From NCBI GenBank assembly GCA_036377075.1, contig DASUZB010000137.1, forward strand, positions 1 through 29,568: a stretch of DNA of 29,568 bases, in the 5' to 3' direction. The notes beneath the pieces were generated by a model. That model was not told the DNA's origin and did no database searches. It saw nothing but the letters and a program-made list of their open reading frames with translations. This document shows positions 1-8,595 of this stretch, piece after piece (positions within the stretch are counted from its first letter, which is position 1; each line of letters opens with the position of its first letter). A program made the position numbers and the translations under genes. Source of the stretch: DASUZB01 sp036377075. GTDB lineage: Bacteria; Actinomycetota; CALGFH01.

Positions 1-91
1 TCAGGAGCGAGGCCGGCACCCGAGCGGCGGGCGGCCACGCACAGCCGAGCGGTAGCCCCCCGGTGGATCAAGGACAGTAGCATCGCTTGCC

Positions 92-2077
92 ATGTCCTCC
101 GACGAGCTGCGCCGGCGCGCCCGGGAGCTGGGGGTCGCGACCGGCTTCGTGGACGCCGACGGGCGGCGGCGCCGCGTCTCCGACGCCACCCTGAAGACGG
201 TGCTCGGCGCCATGGGCGCGGACCCGGCGCGCCCCCGGGATCCTCGGCCGCCGGTCGTGGTGCTGCGGCAGGGGGCGTCCAGGCCGGGGCTGGTGCGGCG
301 GCTCGGTGGGGAGCCGCTCGGCGTGGTGCTGGAGTCCGGGGAGGAGCGGCCCGCGCCGCGGATGCTCCCGGGCGACCTGCCGCTCGGCTACCACCGGGTC
401 GGGGGTGACGGCTGGTCGGTCCCGCTGGTGGTGGCGCCGCCCCGCTGCCAGCTACCGGAGTCGCTGGAGCGGGGCGGCCGGGCCTGGGGGTTCGCGGCCC
501 AGCTGTACGGGCTGCACTCCCGCGCGAGCTGGGGCTTCGGCGACCTCGGCGACCTGGCCCGGCTCGCCGGGCCGCCGGTGGCGGGCGCGCTCGGGGCGGC
601 GTTCGTGCTGATCAACCCGTTGCACGCGGCCGCGCCGACGCAGCCGAGCCCCTACTTCCCGTCCAGCCGGCTGTTCCGCAACCCGCTCTACCTGCGGGTC
701 GAGGACGTGCCCGAGCTGGCGGGGCTGGACCGGGAGGGACGCGCCCGGGTGGCCGAGCTGGCCGCGGCCGGTCGCCGCCTCGGCGCGGGCGCGCGCATCG
801 ACCGCGAGGCGGTCCACCGGCTCAAGGACGAGGCGCTGCGCCGCTGCCACGGAGCGCTCGACGGCGACCAGGCACGGGCTGCGGCGCTGGCCGCCTACCG
901 CGCCGCCACCGAGGGGCTGGACCAGTTCGCCACCTTCTGCGGCCTGCAGGGCGAGTTGGGGCAGGACTGGCGCGCCTGGCCGGCGGCGTACCGCCACCCG
1001 GCCGGCGCGGCCGTGCGCCGCTGGGCCGCCGGCCACCCCGGCGAGGTGCGCTACCACGCCTGGCTGCAGTGGCTGCTGGAGGAGCAGCTCGCCGCGGTGC
1101 CGCCGCTTCCCGTCGGCGTGCTCGGCGACCTGGCGGTCGGGGTCGACCCGGGCGGCTTCGACGCCTGGACCTTCCAGGACGAGCTGGCCAAGGGCGTCAC
1201 CGTCGGCGCGCCGCCGGACCCGCTCGGCCCCCACGGGCAGGACTGGGGCCTGCCGCCGTTCGTGCCGGCGCGGCTCGCCGCCGCCGGCTACCAGCCGTTC
1301 GCCCGCACCGTCCGCGCGGGGATGGCGCACGTCCAGGGGCTGCGCATCGACCACGTGATGGGGCTGTTCCGCCTCTACTGGGTCCCCGAAGGGCGCCCGC
1401 CGACCGAGGGCACCTACGTGCGCTACCCGGCCGACGACCTGCTCGGCGTGGTCGCGCTGGAGAGCGCCAGGGCGGGCGCGCTGGTGATCGGCGAGGACCT
1501 CGGCACGGTCGCGCCGGGCGTGCGCGAGCGCCTGGCCGCCGAGCGGATCCTCTCCTACCGCCTCGCCTGGTTCGAGCGGGAACCCGGCGGGCGCGGCCGG
1601 CGGCCTCCCCGCCGCCGGGCGGCCGACTACCCGCGACTCGCCCTCGCCGCCGTCACCACCCACGACCTGCCCACGGTCGCGGGCTACTTCTCCGGCGCCG
1701 ACCTGGCCCGGCTGCACGAGATCGGGGTGGTGGACGACGCCGGCCTGCCCGCCGAGGCCGCCCGCCAGCGGGCCGAGGCGGAGGAGCTGCGCGCCCTGCT
1801 CGGTGCCGAGGGCCTGCTGGGACCCGGCCACGCGGACGACGTCGGCGAGCTGGTCACAGCACTGCACGCGTTCCTGGCGCGCACGCCGTCGATGCTGGTC
1901 GCCGCGACCCTCGAGGACGCCGTCGCGAGCACCGAGCGGCCCAACGTCCCCGGCACCGTCGACCAGCACCCGAACTGGTCGCTGCGGCTGCCGCTCCCGC
2001 TCGAGGAACTGGCCGCCGACCCCAGGGTCCGCCGCCTCGCCCGCGCGCTCAGCGCGGAGCGCCCGCCGCCCGCTTAG
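92..2077 (+). CDS. malQ: 4-alpha-glucanotransferase (amylomaltase), GH77
   Basis: Cytoplasmic enzyme that transfers alpha-1,4-glucan segments between maltodextrins, releasing glucose, in maltodextrin or glycogen metabolism. The 661-residue product has the usual length of the long MalQ type with an N-terminal extension. The three GH77 catalytic acids are visible: nucleophile Asp420 in GLRIDHVMG, acid/base Glu468 in VIGEDLGTV, and Asp525 in TTHDLPTVAGYF. The family C-terminal signature NVPGTVDQHPNWSLRLP is also present. The start at ATG 92 gives the typical opening MSSDELRRRARELGV. An AAGGA lies at 70-74 but is rather far from the ATG, so the start is good but not proven by its ribosome site. 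It stands alone and converges on the ABC operon that follows. No nearby gene points to a maltose regulon. Confidence 0.95.
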   Translation: MSSDELRRRARELGVATGFVDADGRRRRVSDATLKTVLGAMGADPARPRDPRPPVVVLRQGASRPGLVRRLGGEPLGVVLESGEERPAPRMLPGDLPLGYHRVGGDGWSVPLVVAPPRCQLPESLERGGRAWGFAAQLYGLHSRASWGFGDLGDLARLAGPPVAGALGAAFVLINPLHAAAPTQPSPYFPSSRLFRNPLYLRVEDVPELAGLDREGRARVAELAAAGRRLGAGARIDREAVHRLKDEALRRCHGALDGDQARAAALAAYRAATEGLDQFATFCGLQGELGQDWRAWPAAYRHPAGAAVRRWAAGHPGEVRYHAWLQWLLEEQLAAVPPLPVGVLGDLAVGVDPGGFDAWTFQDELAKGVTVGAPPDPLGPHGQDWGLPPFVPARLAAAGYQPFARTVRAGMAHVQGLRIDHVMGLFRLYWVPEGRPPTEGTYVRYPADDLLGVVALESARAGALVIGEDLGTVAPGVRERLAAERILSYRLAWFEREPGGRGRRPPRRRAADYPRLALAAVTTHDLPTVAGYFSGADLARLHEIGVVDDAGLPAEAARQRAEAEELRALLGAEGLLGPGHADDVGELVTALHAFLARTPSMLVAATLEDAVASTERPNVPGTVDQHPNWSLRLPLPLEELAADPRVRRLARALSAERPPPA

Positions 2078-2239
2078 CCCTCCCAGTCGCCCTTCCTGCG
2101 GGGCAGTCCGCAGTTCGTCGCGGACAGAGAAGGCGAGCCACCGTCCTCAGCCGCCCGCCACGGCCACCGCTGCCGCGCATGCAGCACAGCGAGCTAACCG
2201 CCCGCCGGGCCCTCCGGCCGCCCTGCCTGCGGGGCAGTC
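2059..2239. repeat. imperfect direct repeat spanning the malQ/ATPase gene junction
   Basis: Two copies of about 20 bases differ at one position: 2089-2108 and 2220-2239. Both contain CCTGCGGGGCAGTC. Similarity extends upstream with small gaps (GCCCTCC at 2077-2083 and 2209-2215, and GCCCGCCG before each). The first copy covers the end of malQ and its 3' flank. The second lies in the last codons of the ABC ATPase gene on the other strand. It may be a small local duplication. Confidence 0.5.
2096..2113 (+). terminator. short hairpin after malQ
   Basis: Six-base perfect stem CTGCGG/CCGCAG with a six-base loop, 19 bases after the malQ stop. No T-run follows, so it is at best a weak or factor-assisted terminator. 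It is also part of an imperfect direct repeat with the end of the next gene. Confidence 0.3.
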
Positions 2240-3300
2240 TCTGCCTGCTCGGCCAGGGCGGCGGCGAGCGCGTCGGTGTCCTCGACCGGGACCTCGTGCG
2301 GCTTCAGCTTGCCGGCCTTGATGTCCTCGGCCCAGTGGCAGGCGACGGTGTGGCCGTCACCGAGCTGGCGCAGCGCGGGCGTCTCGTCGTGGCAGCGGGT
2401 CGGCTGGCGGTAGGGGCAGCGGGTGTGGAAGCGGCAGCCCGGTGGCGGGTCGGCCGGCGAGGGCAGGTCGCCGGTGAGCAGGATGCGCCGCCGCCCCACC
2501 TCCACCGCCGGGTCGGGGATGGGGATCGCCGAGAGCAGCGCGATCGTGTACGGGTGCAGCGGCGACTCGTAGAGGACGTCGGAGGAGGCGACCTCGACGA
2601 TGCGGCCGAGGTACATGACCGCGATGCGGTCGGAGATGTGGCGCACCACCGCCAGGTCGTGCGCGACCACCAGGTAGGTGAGGCCGAACTCCTCCTGCAG
2701 CTCCTCGAGCAGGTTCAGCACCTGGGCCTGGATGGACACGTCGAGGGCGCTCACCGGCTCGTCGGCGATGATCAGGTCGGGCCGCACCGCCAGGGCGCGG
2801 GCGATGCCGATGCGCTGGCGCTGCCCACCGGAGAACTCGTGCGGGAAGCGGGCGGCCGCCTCGGCGGGGAGGCCGACCACCTCGAGCAGCTCGCGCACGC
2901 GCGCCTCGACCTTGGCGCCGTCGCGCTCCAGGCCGTGGGTGCGGATCGGCTCGGACAGGATCGAGGCGACGCTCTGCCGCGGGTCGAGGCTGGAGTAGGG
3001 GTCCTGGAAGATGATCTGCATGCGGCGGCGCAGCCGGCGCAGCTCCTCGCCGCCGATCCCGGTGACGTCGTGGCCGTCGAAGCTGACGCTGCCGGCGGTC
3101 GGCTCGACCAGGCGCAGGATCGCCTTGGACACGGTGCTCTTGCCGCAGCCGGACTCGCCCACCAGGCCGAGCGTCTCGCCGCGCTCGATGTCGAGGTCGA
3201 CGCCGTCCACCGCCTGCACCGCGCCGATCCGGCGCTCGAACAGCACGCCCTCGGTGATGGGGAAGTGGACCTTCAGGTCGCGGACCTCGAGCAGGCTCAC
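2194..3300 (-). CDS. peptide-type ABC transporter ATP-binding subunit (OppF/DppF family)
   Basis: One of the two cytoplasmic ATPases that drive the peptide/nickel-type importer encoded just upstream. The 368-residue product shows Walker A GESGCGKST, Q-loop region IIFQDPYSSLDP, signature FSGGQRQRIGIARAL, Walker B LIIADEPVSALD and the switch His in VVAHDLAVV. It ends with the oligopeptide-ATPase C-terminal domain containing RFHTRCPYRQPTRC. The start is a GTG whose GTGA overlaps the stop of the preceding ATPase gene by four bases, so the two are translationally coupled. It is the last gene of a five-gene operon. The Gly/Pro/Ala-rich tail lies in a locally repeated sequence and may vary between strains. 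The substrate cannot be read from an ATPase. Confidence 0.93.
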   Translation of the reverse strand: MSLLEVRDLKVHFPITEGVLFERRIGAVQAVDGVDLDIERGETLGLVGESGCGKSTVSKAILRLVEPTAGSVSFDGHDVTGIGGEELRRLRRRMQIIFQDPYSSLDPRQSVASILSEPIRTHGLERDGAKVEARVRELLEVVGLPAEAAARFPHEFSGGQRQRIGIARALAVRPDLIIADEPVSALDVSIQAQVLNLLEELQEEFGLTYLVVAHDLAVVRHISDRIAVMYLGRIVEVASSDVLYESPLHPYTIALLSAIPIPDPAVEVGRRRILLTGDLPSPADPPPGCRFHTRCPYRQPTRCHDETPALRQLGDGHTVACHWAEDIKAGKLKPHEVPVEDTDALAAALAEQAETAPQAGRPEGPAGG

Positions 3301-4295
3301 GGCACCCGCTCCGCGGCCACGGCGCCGACCGGGTTGAAGCAGCGCAGCAGGTGCTCGGAGGCGGGGCCGTCCTGGGCGAGCTCGGGCGTCTCGGCGGTGC
3401 AGCGGGCGACGCGGTTGCCGCAGCGCGGCGCGAAGGCGCAGCCGGAGGTCCAGGGGATGGTGTCGGTGACCGAGCCCTTGATCGGGCGCAGCCGCGTGCC
3501 GCGGGGCTCGTCGAGCCGGGGCACGGAGGCGAGCAGCCCGGCCGTGTAGGGGTGGCGCGGGCGGGCGAACAGCTCGTTGCAGTCGGCCGACTCGACGAAG
3601 CGCCCGGCGTACATGACGTGGACCGTCTCGCAGGTGCCGGCGACCACGCCGAGGTCGTGGGTGATCAGCAGCAGCGCGGTGTCGCGCTCGGCGATGACCG
3701 CGCGTAGCAGGTCGAGGATCTGGGCCTGGATGGTGACGTCCAGGGCGGTGGTCGGCTCGTCGGCGATCAGCAGCTTGGGCTGGCAGGCGAGCGCCATGGC
3801 GATCATCGCCCGCTGGCGCATGCCGCCGGAGAGCTGGTGCGGGTAGTCGCGCACGCGCCGCGGCGCGGCGGGGATGCCGACCGCGTCCAGCAGCGAGACC
3901 GCCTCGCGCTCGGCCTCGGCGCCCTTCTTGCCGAAGTGCCGCTGCAGCACCTCGGTGATCTGCCTGCCGATGGTGAGCACCGGGTTGAGCGAGGTCATCG
4001 GGTCCTGGAAGACCATGGCGATGTCGCGGCCGCGGATCTCGCGCAGCTCCGCGTCGGAGAGCTTGAGCAGCTCCCTGCCGCCGAAGCGGACCGAGCCGCT
4101 CACCCGCACGCCGCGCCGGGGCAGCAGGCCGAGGACGGCGAGGGACGTGACGCTCTTGCCGCAGCCCGACTCCCCCACCAGGCCGATGGTCTCGCCCGGC
4201 TCGACCTCGAAGCTGACCCCGTCGACGGCGTGCAGCGGCCGGCGGCCGCGGCGGGCGAAGGTGACGCGCAGGTCCTCGACCGACAGCAGTGGCAT
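3297..4295 (-). CDS. peptide-type ABC transporter ATP-binding subunit (OppD/DppD family)
   Basis: Second ATPase of the importer, 332 residues from the ATG chosen here. Visible motifs are Walker A GESGCGKSVTSLA, FQDPMTSLNP, signature LSGGMRQRAMIAMAL, Walker B LLIADEPTTALD, switch His in LLITHDLGVV, and the C-terminal Cys-rich APRCGNRVARC segment of the oligopeptide subfamily. The frame is open further upstream, but homologues begin MPLLSVEDLRVTF, which sets the start at 4295, two bases after the permease stop. A GTG at 4301 that overlaps that stop as GTGA is an equally possible start, adding two residues. It works as a heterodimer with the OppF-like subunit encoded downstream. Confidence 0.93.
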   Translation of the reverse strand: MPLLSVEDLRVTFARRGRRPLHAVDGVSFEVEPGETIGLVGESGCGKSVTSLAVLGLLPRRGVRVSGSVRFGGRELLKLSDAELREIRGRDIAMVFQDPMTSLNPVLTIGRQITEVLQRHFGKKGAEAEREAVSLLDAVGIPAAPRRVRDYPHQLSGGMRQRAMIAMALACQPKLLIADEPTTALDVTIQAQILDLLRAVIAERDTALLLITHDLGVVAGTCETVHVMYAGRFVESADCNELFARPRHPYTAGLLASVPRLDEPRGTRLRPIKGSVTDTIPWTSGCAFAPRCGNRVARCTAETPELAQDGPASEHLLRCFNPVGAVAAERVP

Positions 4296-4297
4296 GG

Positions 4298-5206
4298 TCA
4301 CCGCCGGAACTTGGGGTCGATGGCCTCGCGCAGCCCCTCGCCGAGCAGGTAGAAGCCGAGGCAGGAGACGACGATGGCGAGCCCGGGGAAGATCGCCGCG
4401 TGGGGCGCGTTCTGCAGCAGCGACTGCGTCTCGGCGAGCATCCGCCCCCACTCGGGCACGCCCGGGTCGGACGAGCCGAGGCCGAGGTAGGCGAGGCCGG
4501 CCGCGTCGATGATGGCGGTGGCGAGGGCGAGGGTCGCCTGCACGATCACCGGGGCGATGGAGTTGGGGATGACGTGGCCGAGCACGATGCGGCCGCGCCT
4601 GACGCCGAGCGCGCGGGCGGCGAGCACGTAGTCGCTCCCACGCTGGGCGAGCATCGAGCCGCGCAGCAGCCGGGCGAAGATGGGCACGTTGACCACGCCG
4701 ATGGCGATCATCACGGCGGTGAGGCTGCGGCCGATGGCGGCGGCGACGCCGATGGCGATCAGCAGGCCGGGGATCGCCAGCATCATGTCGACCAGCCGCA
4801 TCAGCAGGTTGTCGACCCAGCCGCCGAACGCGCCGGCCAAGGCGCCGAGGGCGAGCCCGACGGTCGCCCCGAAGCCGAGCGCGACCACGCCGATGACCAG
4901 CGACGAGCGGGCGCCGTAGATGATCCGGGAGAGGACGTCGCGGCCCAGCTGGTCGACGCCGAGCAGGTGGTCGGCCGAGGGCCCTGGGTAGAGGCCGGGG
5001 CGGATGATGGCCAGGTCCGTGTCGCGCGGGTTGTAGGGCGCCAGCAGCGGGGCGAAGACGCCCACCAGCACGAACAGGGCGATCAGCACGAGCCCGACGA
5101 TGGCGCTCGGGTTGCGCAGCAGGCGCTGGCGCACGTCGGTCCAGCGCCCGACGAACGCCTCACCCTCGACGGTGATTTCCTTGGCTTCGGCCTCGGCCAG
5201 GCTCAT
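4298..5206 (-). CDS. peptide-type ABC transporter permease (OppC/DppC family)
   Basis: Inner-membrane permease of 302 residues. It has the N-terminal OppC-type segment (about residues 30-52, VGLVLIALFVLVGVFAPL) and several later hydrophobic helices (about 100-125, 140-165, 215-235, 265-290). The EAA-type loop contacting the ATPases is visible around ALGVRRGRIVLGHVIPNS. The motif AYLGLGSSDPGVPEWGRML is typical of DppC/OppC. It starts seven bases after the stop of the OppB-like permease gene and is followed almost without a gap by the ATPase gene. It pairs with the upstream permease to form the transmembrane channel. Confidence 0.93.
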   Translation of the reverse strand: MSLAEAEAKEITVEGEAFVGRWTDVRQRLLRNPSAIVGLVLIALFVLVGVFAPLLAPYNPRDTDLAIIRPGLYPGPSADHLLGVDQLGRDVLSRIIYGARSSLVIGVVALGFGATVGLALGALAGAFGGWVDNLLMRLVDMMLAIPGLLIAIGVAAAIGRSLTAVMIAIGVVNVPIFARLLRGSMLAQRGSDYVLAARALGVRRGRIVLGHVIPNSIAPVIVQATLALATAIIDAAGLAYLGLGSSDPGVPEWGRMLAETQSLLQNAPHAAIFPGLAIVVSCLGFYLLGEGLREAIDPKFRR

Positions 5207-5213
5207 GCGTCCC

Positions 5214-6218
5214 TCACCGCACCCGGATGCGCGGGTCGAGCAGCGCGTAGGTCACGTCCACCAGCAGGTTCACCACCACGAAGACGACGGCGAGGAAGAG
5301 GATCCCTGCCTGTAGCACGGGATAGTCGCGGAAGGAGATCGCCTGGTACAACCAGGCGCCCATGCCGCCCCAGGCGAACACCGTCTCGGTCAGGATGGCG
5401 CCGGAGAGCAGCAGGCCGGTCTGCAGGCCGATGATGGTGGTCACCGGGAGCATGGCGTTCTTGAGCACGTGGCGCCGGTCGACCACGGCGGGCCCCATGC
5501 CCTTGGCCCTGGCGGTACGGACGTAGTCCTCGTTGACGACGTCGAGCACGGCCGCCCTGGTGATGCGCGCGATGATCGCCAGCGGGATGGTGCCCAGCGC
5601 GATCGCCGGCAGGATCAGATGTCGCAGGGCGTCGACCAGCGCCACCCGGTCGTTGGTGATGATCGCGTCGAGCACGTAGAAGCCGGTGGGATGGGGCGCG
5701 GTCGAGGTCGCGTCGGCCCGTCCGGTGGTCGGCAGCCAGTGCAGCTTGACCGCGAAGACGTACTTGAGCAGCAGGCCGAGGAAGAACACCGGGATGGCGA
5801 CGCCGAGCAGCGAGCCGGCCACCGAGAGCTGGTCGACCACGCCCTGGTAGCGCTTGGCGGCGACGAATCCGAGCGGGATGCCGAGGCCGACGGCGAAGAT
5901 CATGGCCGCGACGGTGAGCTCGACGGTGGCCGGGAAGCGCTCGCGGATCTCGGTGGTGACCAGGCGCCGGCTCACCACCGACTGGCCGAAGTCCAGCCGC
6001 AGCACCGAGTGCAGGTAGGACAGGTACTGCTGCCACAGTGGCCGGTCGAACCCGTAGAGGTGGCGGGCGCGCTCCACCGCCTCCTGGGTGGCGCGCTCGC
6101 CCAGCAGGGCCTGGATCGGGTCGCCTGGCAGGGCGCGGATCCACACGAACACCAGGATCGACAGGCCGATCAGGATCGGGACGAGCTGGACCAGGCGCCG
6201 GACGGTGAACTTCAGCAC
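5214..6218 (-). CDS. peptide-type ABC transporter permease (OppB/DppB family)
   Basis: Inner-membrane permease of 334 residues with the OppB family N-terminus (FTVRRLVQLVPILIGLSILV), then helices around residues 100-125, 135-160, 190-215, 265-290 and 300-325. The EAA-like loop YVRTARAKGMGPAVVDRRH is clear. Its start lies 66 bases after the binding-protein stop. That gap holds a strong 13-bp hairpin, the arrangement expected where the binding protein must be made in excess over the membrane parts. The gene context supports peptide, dipeptide or nickel-like ligands but does not choose among them. Confidence 0.93.
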   Translation of the reverse strand: MLKFTVRRLVQLVPILIGLSILVFVWIRALPGDPIQALLGERATQEAVERARHLYGFDRPLWQQYLSYLHSVLRLDFGQSVVSRRLVTTEIRERFPATVELTVAAMIFAVGLGIPLGFVAAKRYQGVVDQLSVAGSLLGVAIPVFFLGLLLKYVFAVKLHWLPTTGRADATSTAPHPTGFYVLDAIITNDRVALVDALRHLILPAIALGTIPLAIIARITRAAVLDVVNEDYVRTARAKGMGPAVVDRRHVLKNAMLPVTTIIGLQTGLLLSGAILTETVFAWGGMGAWLYQAISFRDYPVLQAGILFLAVVFVVVNLLVDVTYALLDPRIRVR

Positions 6219-6232
6219 GGCCGTTTGGGTGA

Positions 6233-6262
6233 CGCCGGGGCGGCCCGCTGGCCGCCCCGGCG
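6233..6262 (-). terminator. strong intercistronic hairpin between binding-protein and permease genes
   Basis: Perfect 13-bp stem (6233-6245 with 6250-6262, arm GCCGGGGCGGCC) closed by a four-base loop. No T-run follows on the minus strand, so partial termination or protection of the upstream transcript from 3' decay fits better than full termination. Confidence 0.65.
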
Positions 6263-6284
6263 CACCCTCCTCCTTTTCGGGACG

Positions 6285-7931
6285 CTATCCCAGGGACACC
6301 GTCGAGAACAGCTCGGTGGTCACCGGGCTCGGGACGAAGCCCTTGACGTTCTTGGTGAACACCAGGAACGGCCCGGTGTGCGCGTAGGGCACCCCGGGGA
6401 GGAACTTCATGATCGTCTCGTTGGCCTGCTTGTAGTCGTCGACCCGCTTGGCGGCGTCGGTCTCCCGCTCGGCCGCGTCGAGCTGGGAGAAGATCTCCTT
6501 GTTGGTGAAGCCGAACTGCGGCGAGTACTTCTGGAAGAAGGTGCCGACGAAGTTGTCGGCGTCGCCGAAGTCGCCGGTCCAGCCGAGCAGGAACATCTGC
6601 GCCTGGCCGGACTGGGTGGCGTTGTTGTAGTCAGGCCGCCACGGGGCCGACTTCGGGACGATCTTGAAGCCGACCTTCTCCAGGTCGGACTTGAACGCCT
6701 GGAAGTTGGCCGCCGGGTCGGGCATGTAGGGCCGGCTCACCGAGGTCGGGTACCAGAACTCGATCGTCGGGTTCTTCACCCCGGACTCGGCGATCAGCTG
6801 CTTGGCCTTGGCGGGGTCGTAGGAGTACGTGGTGACGTCGGGGTTGTAGCCCTGCACCAGCGGCGGCATGAACTCCTTGGCCACCTCCGAGCCGGGCGGG
6901 TACTTGGCCTTGATCAGCGCGTCGCGGTTGAGCGCGTAGGCGACCGCCTGACGGATCTTGATGTTGTCCAGCGGCTTCTTCTTCTGGTTGAAGCCGACGT
7001 AGGCGACGTTGAACGCCGGCCGCTGCATGACCTGGTAGTTGGCCTTGAGCTGATCGACGTCGTTGGGGTCGGCGTTGTCGTAGCCCTGGATCTCGCCGGC
7101 CTCGAGCGCCTGCCGGCGGGCGGCGAGGTCGGGGATGGTGCGGATGATGACCTTGTCGAGGATCGACTTCGGCCCCCAGTAGTCGGGGTTGCGCACCAGC
7201 ACGAGCTTGTCGTTGGCGGCGAACGACTCGAACTTGAGCGCGCCCGTGCCGGTGGGGTGCTGCAGCCCGTAGCTGCCCTCGAACTTGGGCGAGTCCTCGG
7301 TACCCCCGACCTTGTCGGCGTCGTACTTCTTGAACGCCGTCGGGCTCTGCATCGAGAAGGCCGACATCGACAGGGCCGACAGGAAGGAGGCCGACGGCGC
7401 GGTCAGGTTGACGACGGCCGTGCTGTCGCCCTTGGTCTCGCAGGACTGGTAGAGGCTCGGGTCCTTGTGGTCGCTGAAGCCGCCGAAGACGGTCACCCAG
7501 TAGTACGAGACCGAGTCGCTCTGCAGCAGGCCCTTGAAGTTGTACCAGCGGTTGAAGTTGTCGCAGACCGCCTGGGCGTTGAAGGGCGTCCCGTCGTGGA
7601 ACTTGACGCCCTGCTGCAGCTCGAAGGTCCAGCTCTTGCCGTCGCTGCTCGCGGTCCAGGACTTGGCCAGGCTCGGCTCGATCTCGGTCCCGCCGGCCTT
7701 GGTCCTCACCAGGCCCTCGTAGATCTGGTTCGTCGCCCGGATCGACTCGCCGTCGGAGACGAACGCCGGGTCGAGGCTGACCGGGTCGGCCGAGGCGGCG
7801 AACACGATCGTGCCGCCCTGCTTGGCGCCGCCGCCCCCGCTGGTGCTCTTCTGCCCACCGCAGGCGCTCGCCACCAGCGCCAGCACGCCCACGAGCCCGA
7901 TCACGCGAAGCATCCCACCGGATCGTCGCAA
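6285..7931 (-). CDS. ABC transporter solute-binding lipoprotein (SBP_bac_5, peptide/nickel type)
   Basis: Extracytoplasmic ligand-binding protein that delivers substrate to the permease pair downstream. The 548-residue product has a lipoprotein signal (VLALVASACGG lipobox) and a Gly/Ser linker. The SBP_bac_5 fold follows, with landmarks such as SWTFELQQGVKFHDGTPF, IRQAVAYALNRD and YDPAKAKQLIAESG. I place the start at TTG 7931 because a strong GGGAGGTGGG site ends about seven bases before it. This gives a short basic n-region (RRSGGMLR). The internal ATG at 7913 is too close to its GGTGGG, and the ATG at 7970 would add an atypical N-terminus. It is the first gene of the operon. The ligand is not deducible, but length and family fit oligopeptides or similar polar solutes. 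Confidence 0.9.
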   Translation of the reverse strand: MRRSGGMLRVIGLVGVLALVASACGGQKSTSGGGGAKQGGTIVFAASADPVSLDPAFVSDGESIRATNQIYEGLVRTKAGGTEIEPSLAKSWTASSDGKSWTFELQQGVKFHDGTPFNAQAVCDNFNRWYNFKGLLQSDSVSYYWVTVFGGFSDHKDPSLYQSCETKGDSTAVVNLTAPSASFLSALSMSAFSMQSPTAFKKYDADKVGGTEDSPKFEGSYGLQHPTGTGALKFESFAANDKLVLVRNPDYWGPKSILDKVIIRTIPDLAARRQALEAGEIQGYDNADPNDVDQLKANYQVMQRPAFNVAYVGFNQKKKPLDNIKIRQAVAYALNRDALIKAKYPPGSEVAKEFMPPLVQGYNPDVTTYSYDPAKAKQLIAESGVKNPTIEFWYPTSVSRPYMPDPAANFQAFKSDLEKVGFKIVPKSAPWRPDYNNATQSGQAQMFLLGWTGDFGDADNFVGTFFQKYSPQFGFTNKEIFSQLDAAERETDAAKRVDDYKQANETIMKFLPGVPYAHTGPFLVFTKNVKGFVPSPVTTELFSTVSLG

Positions 7932-8044
7932 GAGTCCCACCTCCCACCACGCCGAGCGCCAACGCAGCACCCAGCACTTTTCAGATTCGACCGCATGTGC
8001 CGGGTCATGCGCAATGCCCCGTAGCTCTCTCTAACCTAGCGACG
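7932..8044. promoter_or_regulatory. upstream region of the ABC operon with inverted repeat
   Basis: 113 bases between the ABC operon start and the end of the paa operon. It contains an inverted repeat CGCATG / CATGCG at 7992-7997 and 8006-8011 separated by eight bases, a size that suits a dimeric regulator. I could not fix a convincing -35/-10 pair. No hairpin typical of a terminator follows the last paa gene. Confidence 0.3.
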
Positions 8045-8581
8045 TCAGACCGTCTTGAACTGCTCGAAAGGCTGACGGCACCGGTTGCACCAGAAGATCG
8101 CGCGGCACAGCGTCGGGCCGAAGGGGTTCTCCAGGGCGGTGTCGCGCGAGCCGCAGTAGGGGCAGCGGGCCACCGGCCGGGTGGTGATGGTGGGGAACAG
8201 CGGCGGGCTGGCCCGCTGCAGCGAGTCAGCCTCGGCGGGGGCCGGCGCCGGCGGGGCGAAGCCGCTCTCGCGCAGCTTGCGGCGGCCCTCGGGGGTGATC
8301 CGGTCGCTGGTCCACGGCTCGGCGAAGGTCGCCTCGACCTTCACCTCCGGCGCCATGCCGGCGAGCCGCTCGGCGATCGAGGCGCGGATCACCTCGAGCG
8401 CGGGGCAGCCGACGAAGGTGGGCAGCATCTCGACCAGGATGCGCTCGGCGCCGGCCTCGACCGACCGGATGATGCCGAGCTCCACCACGGAGACGGCGGG
8501 GATCTCGGGATCGGGCACCTCGGCGAGGGCGTCCCAGACCCGCCGCTCCAGCTCGGAGCGCCGCTCGGCGGTGGCGGCCAT
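8045..8581 (-). CDS. paaD: phenylacetyl-CoA epoxidase maturation subunit PaaD
   Basis: PaaD is a MIP18/DUF59-family protein needed for the phenylacetyl-CoA 1,2-epoxidase system, thought to help assemble iron centres. The 178-residue product has the DUF59 part first (VWDALAEVPDPEIPAVSVVELG, then LPTFVGCPALEVI with the conserved Cys). A C-terminal zinc ribbon follows: CPYC at about residues 142-145 and a later Cys pair in FWCNRCRQPFEQF, as in E. coli PaaD. The frame is open upstream, but ATG 8581 gives the family N-terminus, 14 bases after the paaC stop. It is the last paa gene here. No paaE follows; the next gene belongs to an ABC importer. Confidence 0.93.
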   Translation of the reverse strand: MAATAERRSELERRVWDALAEVPDPEIPAVSVVELGIIRSVEAGAERILVEMLPTFVGCPALEVIRASIAERLAGMAPEVKVEATFAEPWTSDRITPEGRRKLRESGFAPPAPAPAEADSLQRASPPLFPTITTRPVARCPYCGSRDTALENPFGPTLCRAIFWCNRCRQPFEQFKTV

Positions 8582-8595
8582 GGTCGGGTCCCTTC

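Noticed and set aside
1..213. Minus-strand open frame at the left edge
   Set aside because: Antisense to the malQ N-terminus, Arg/Ser-rich, typical of GC-rich shadow frames.
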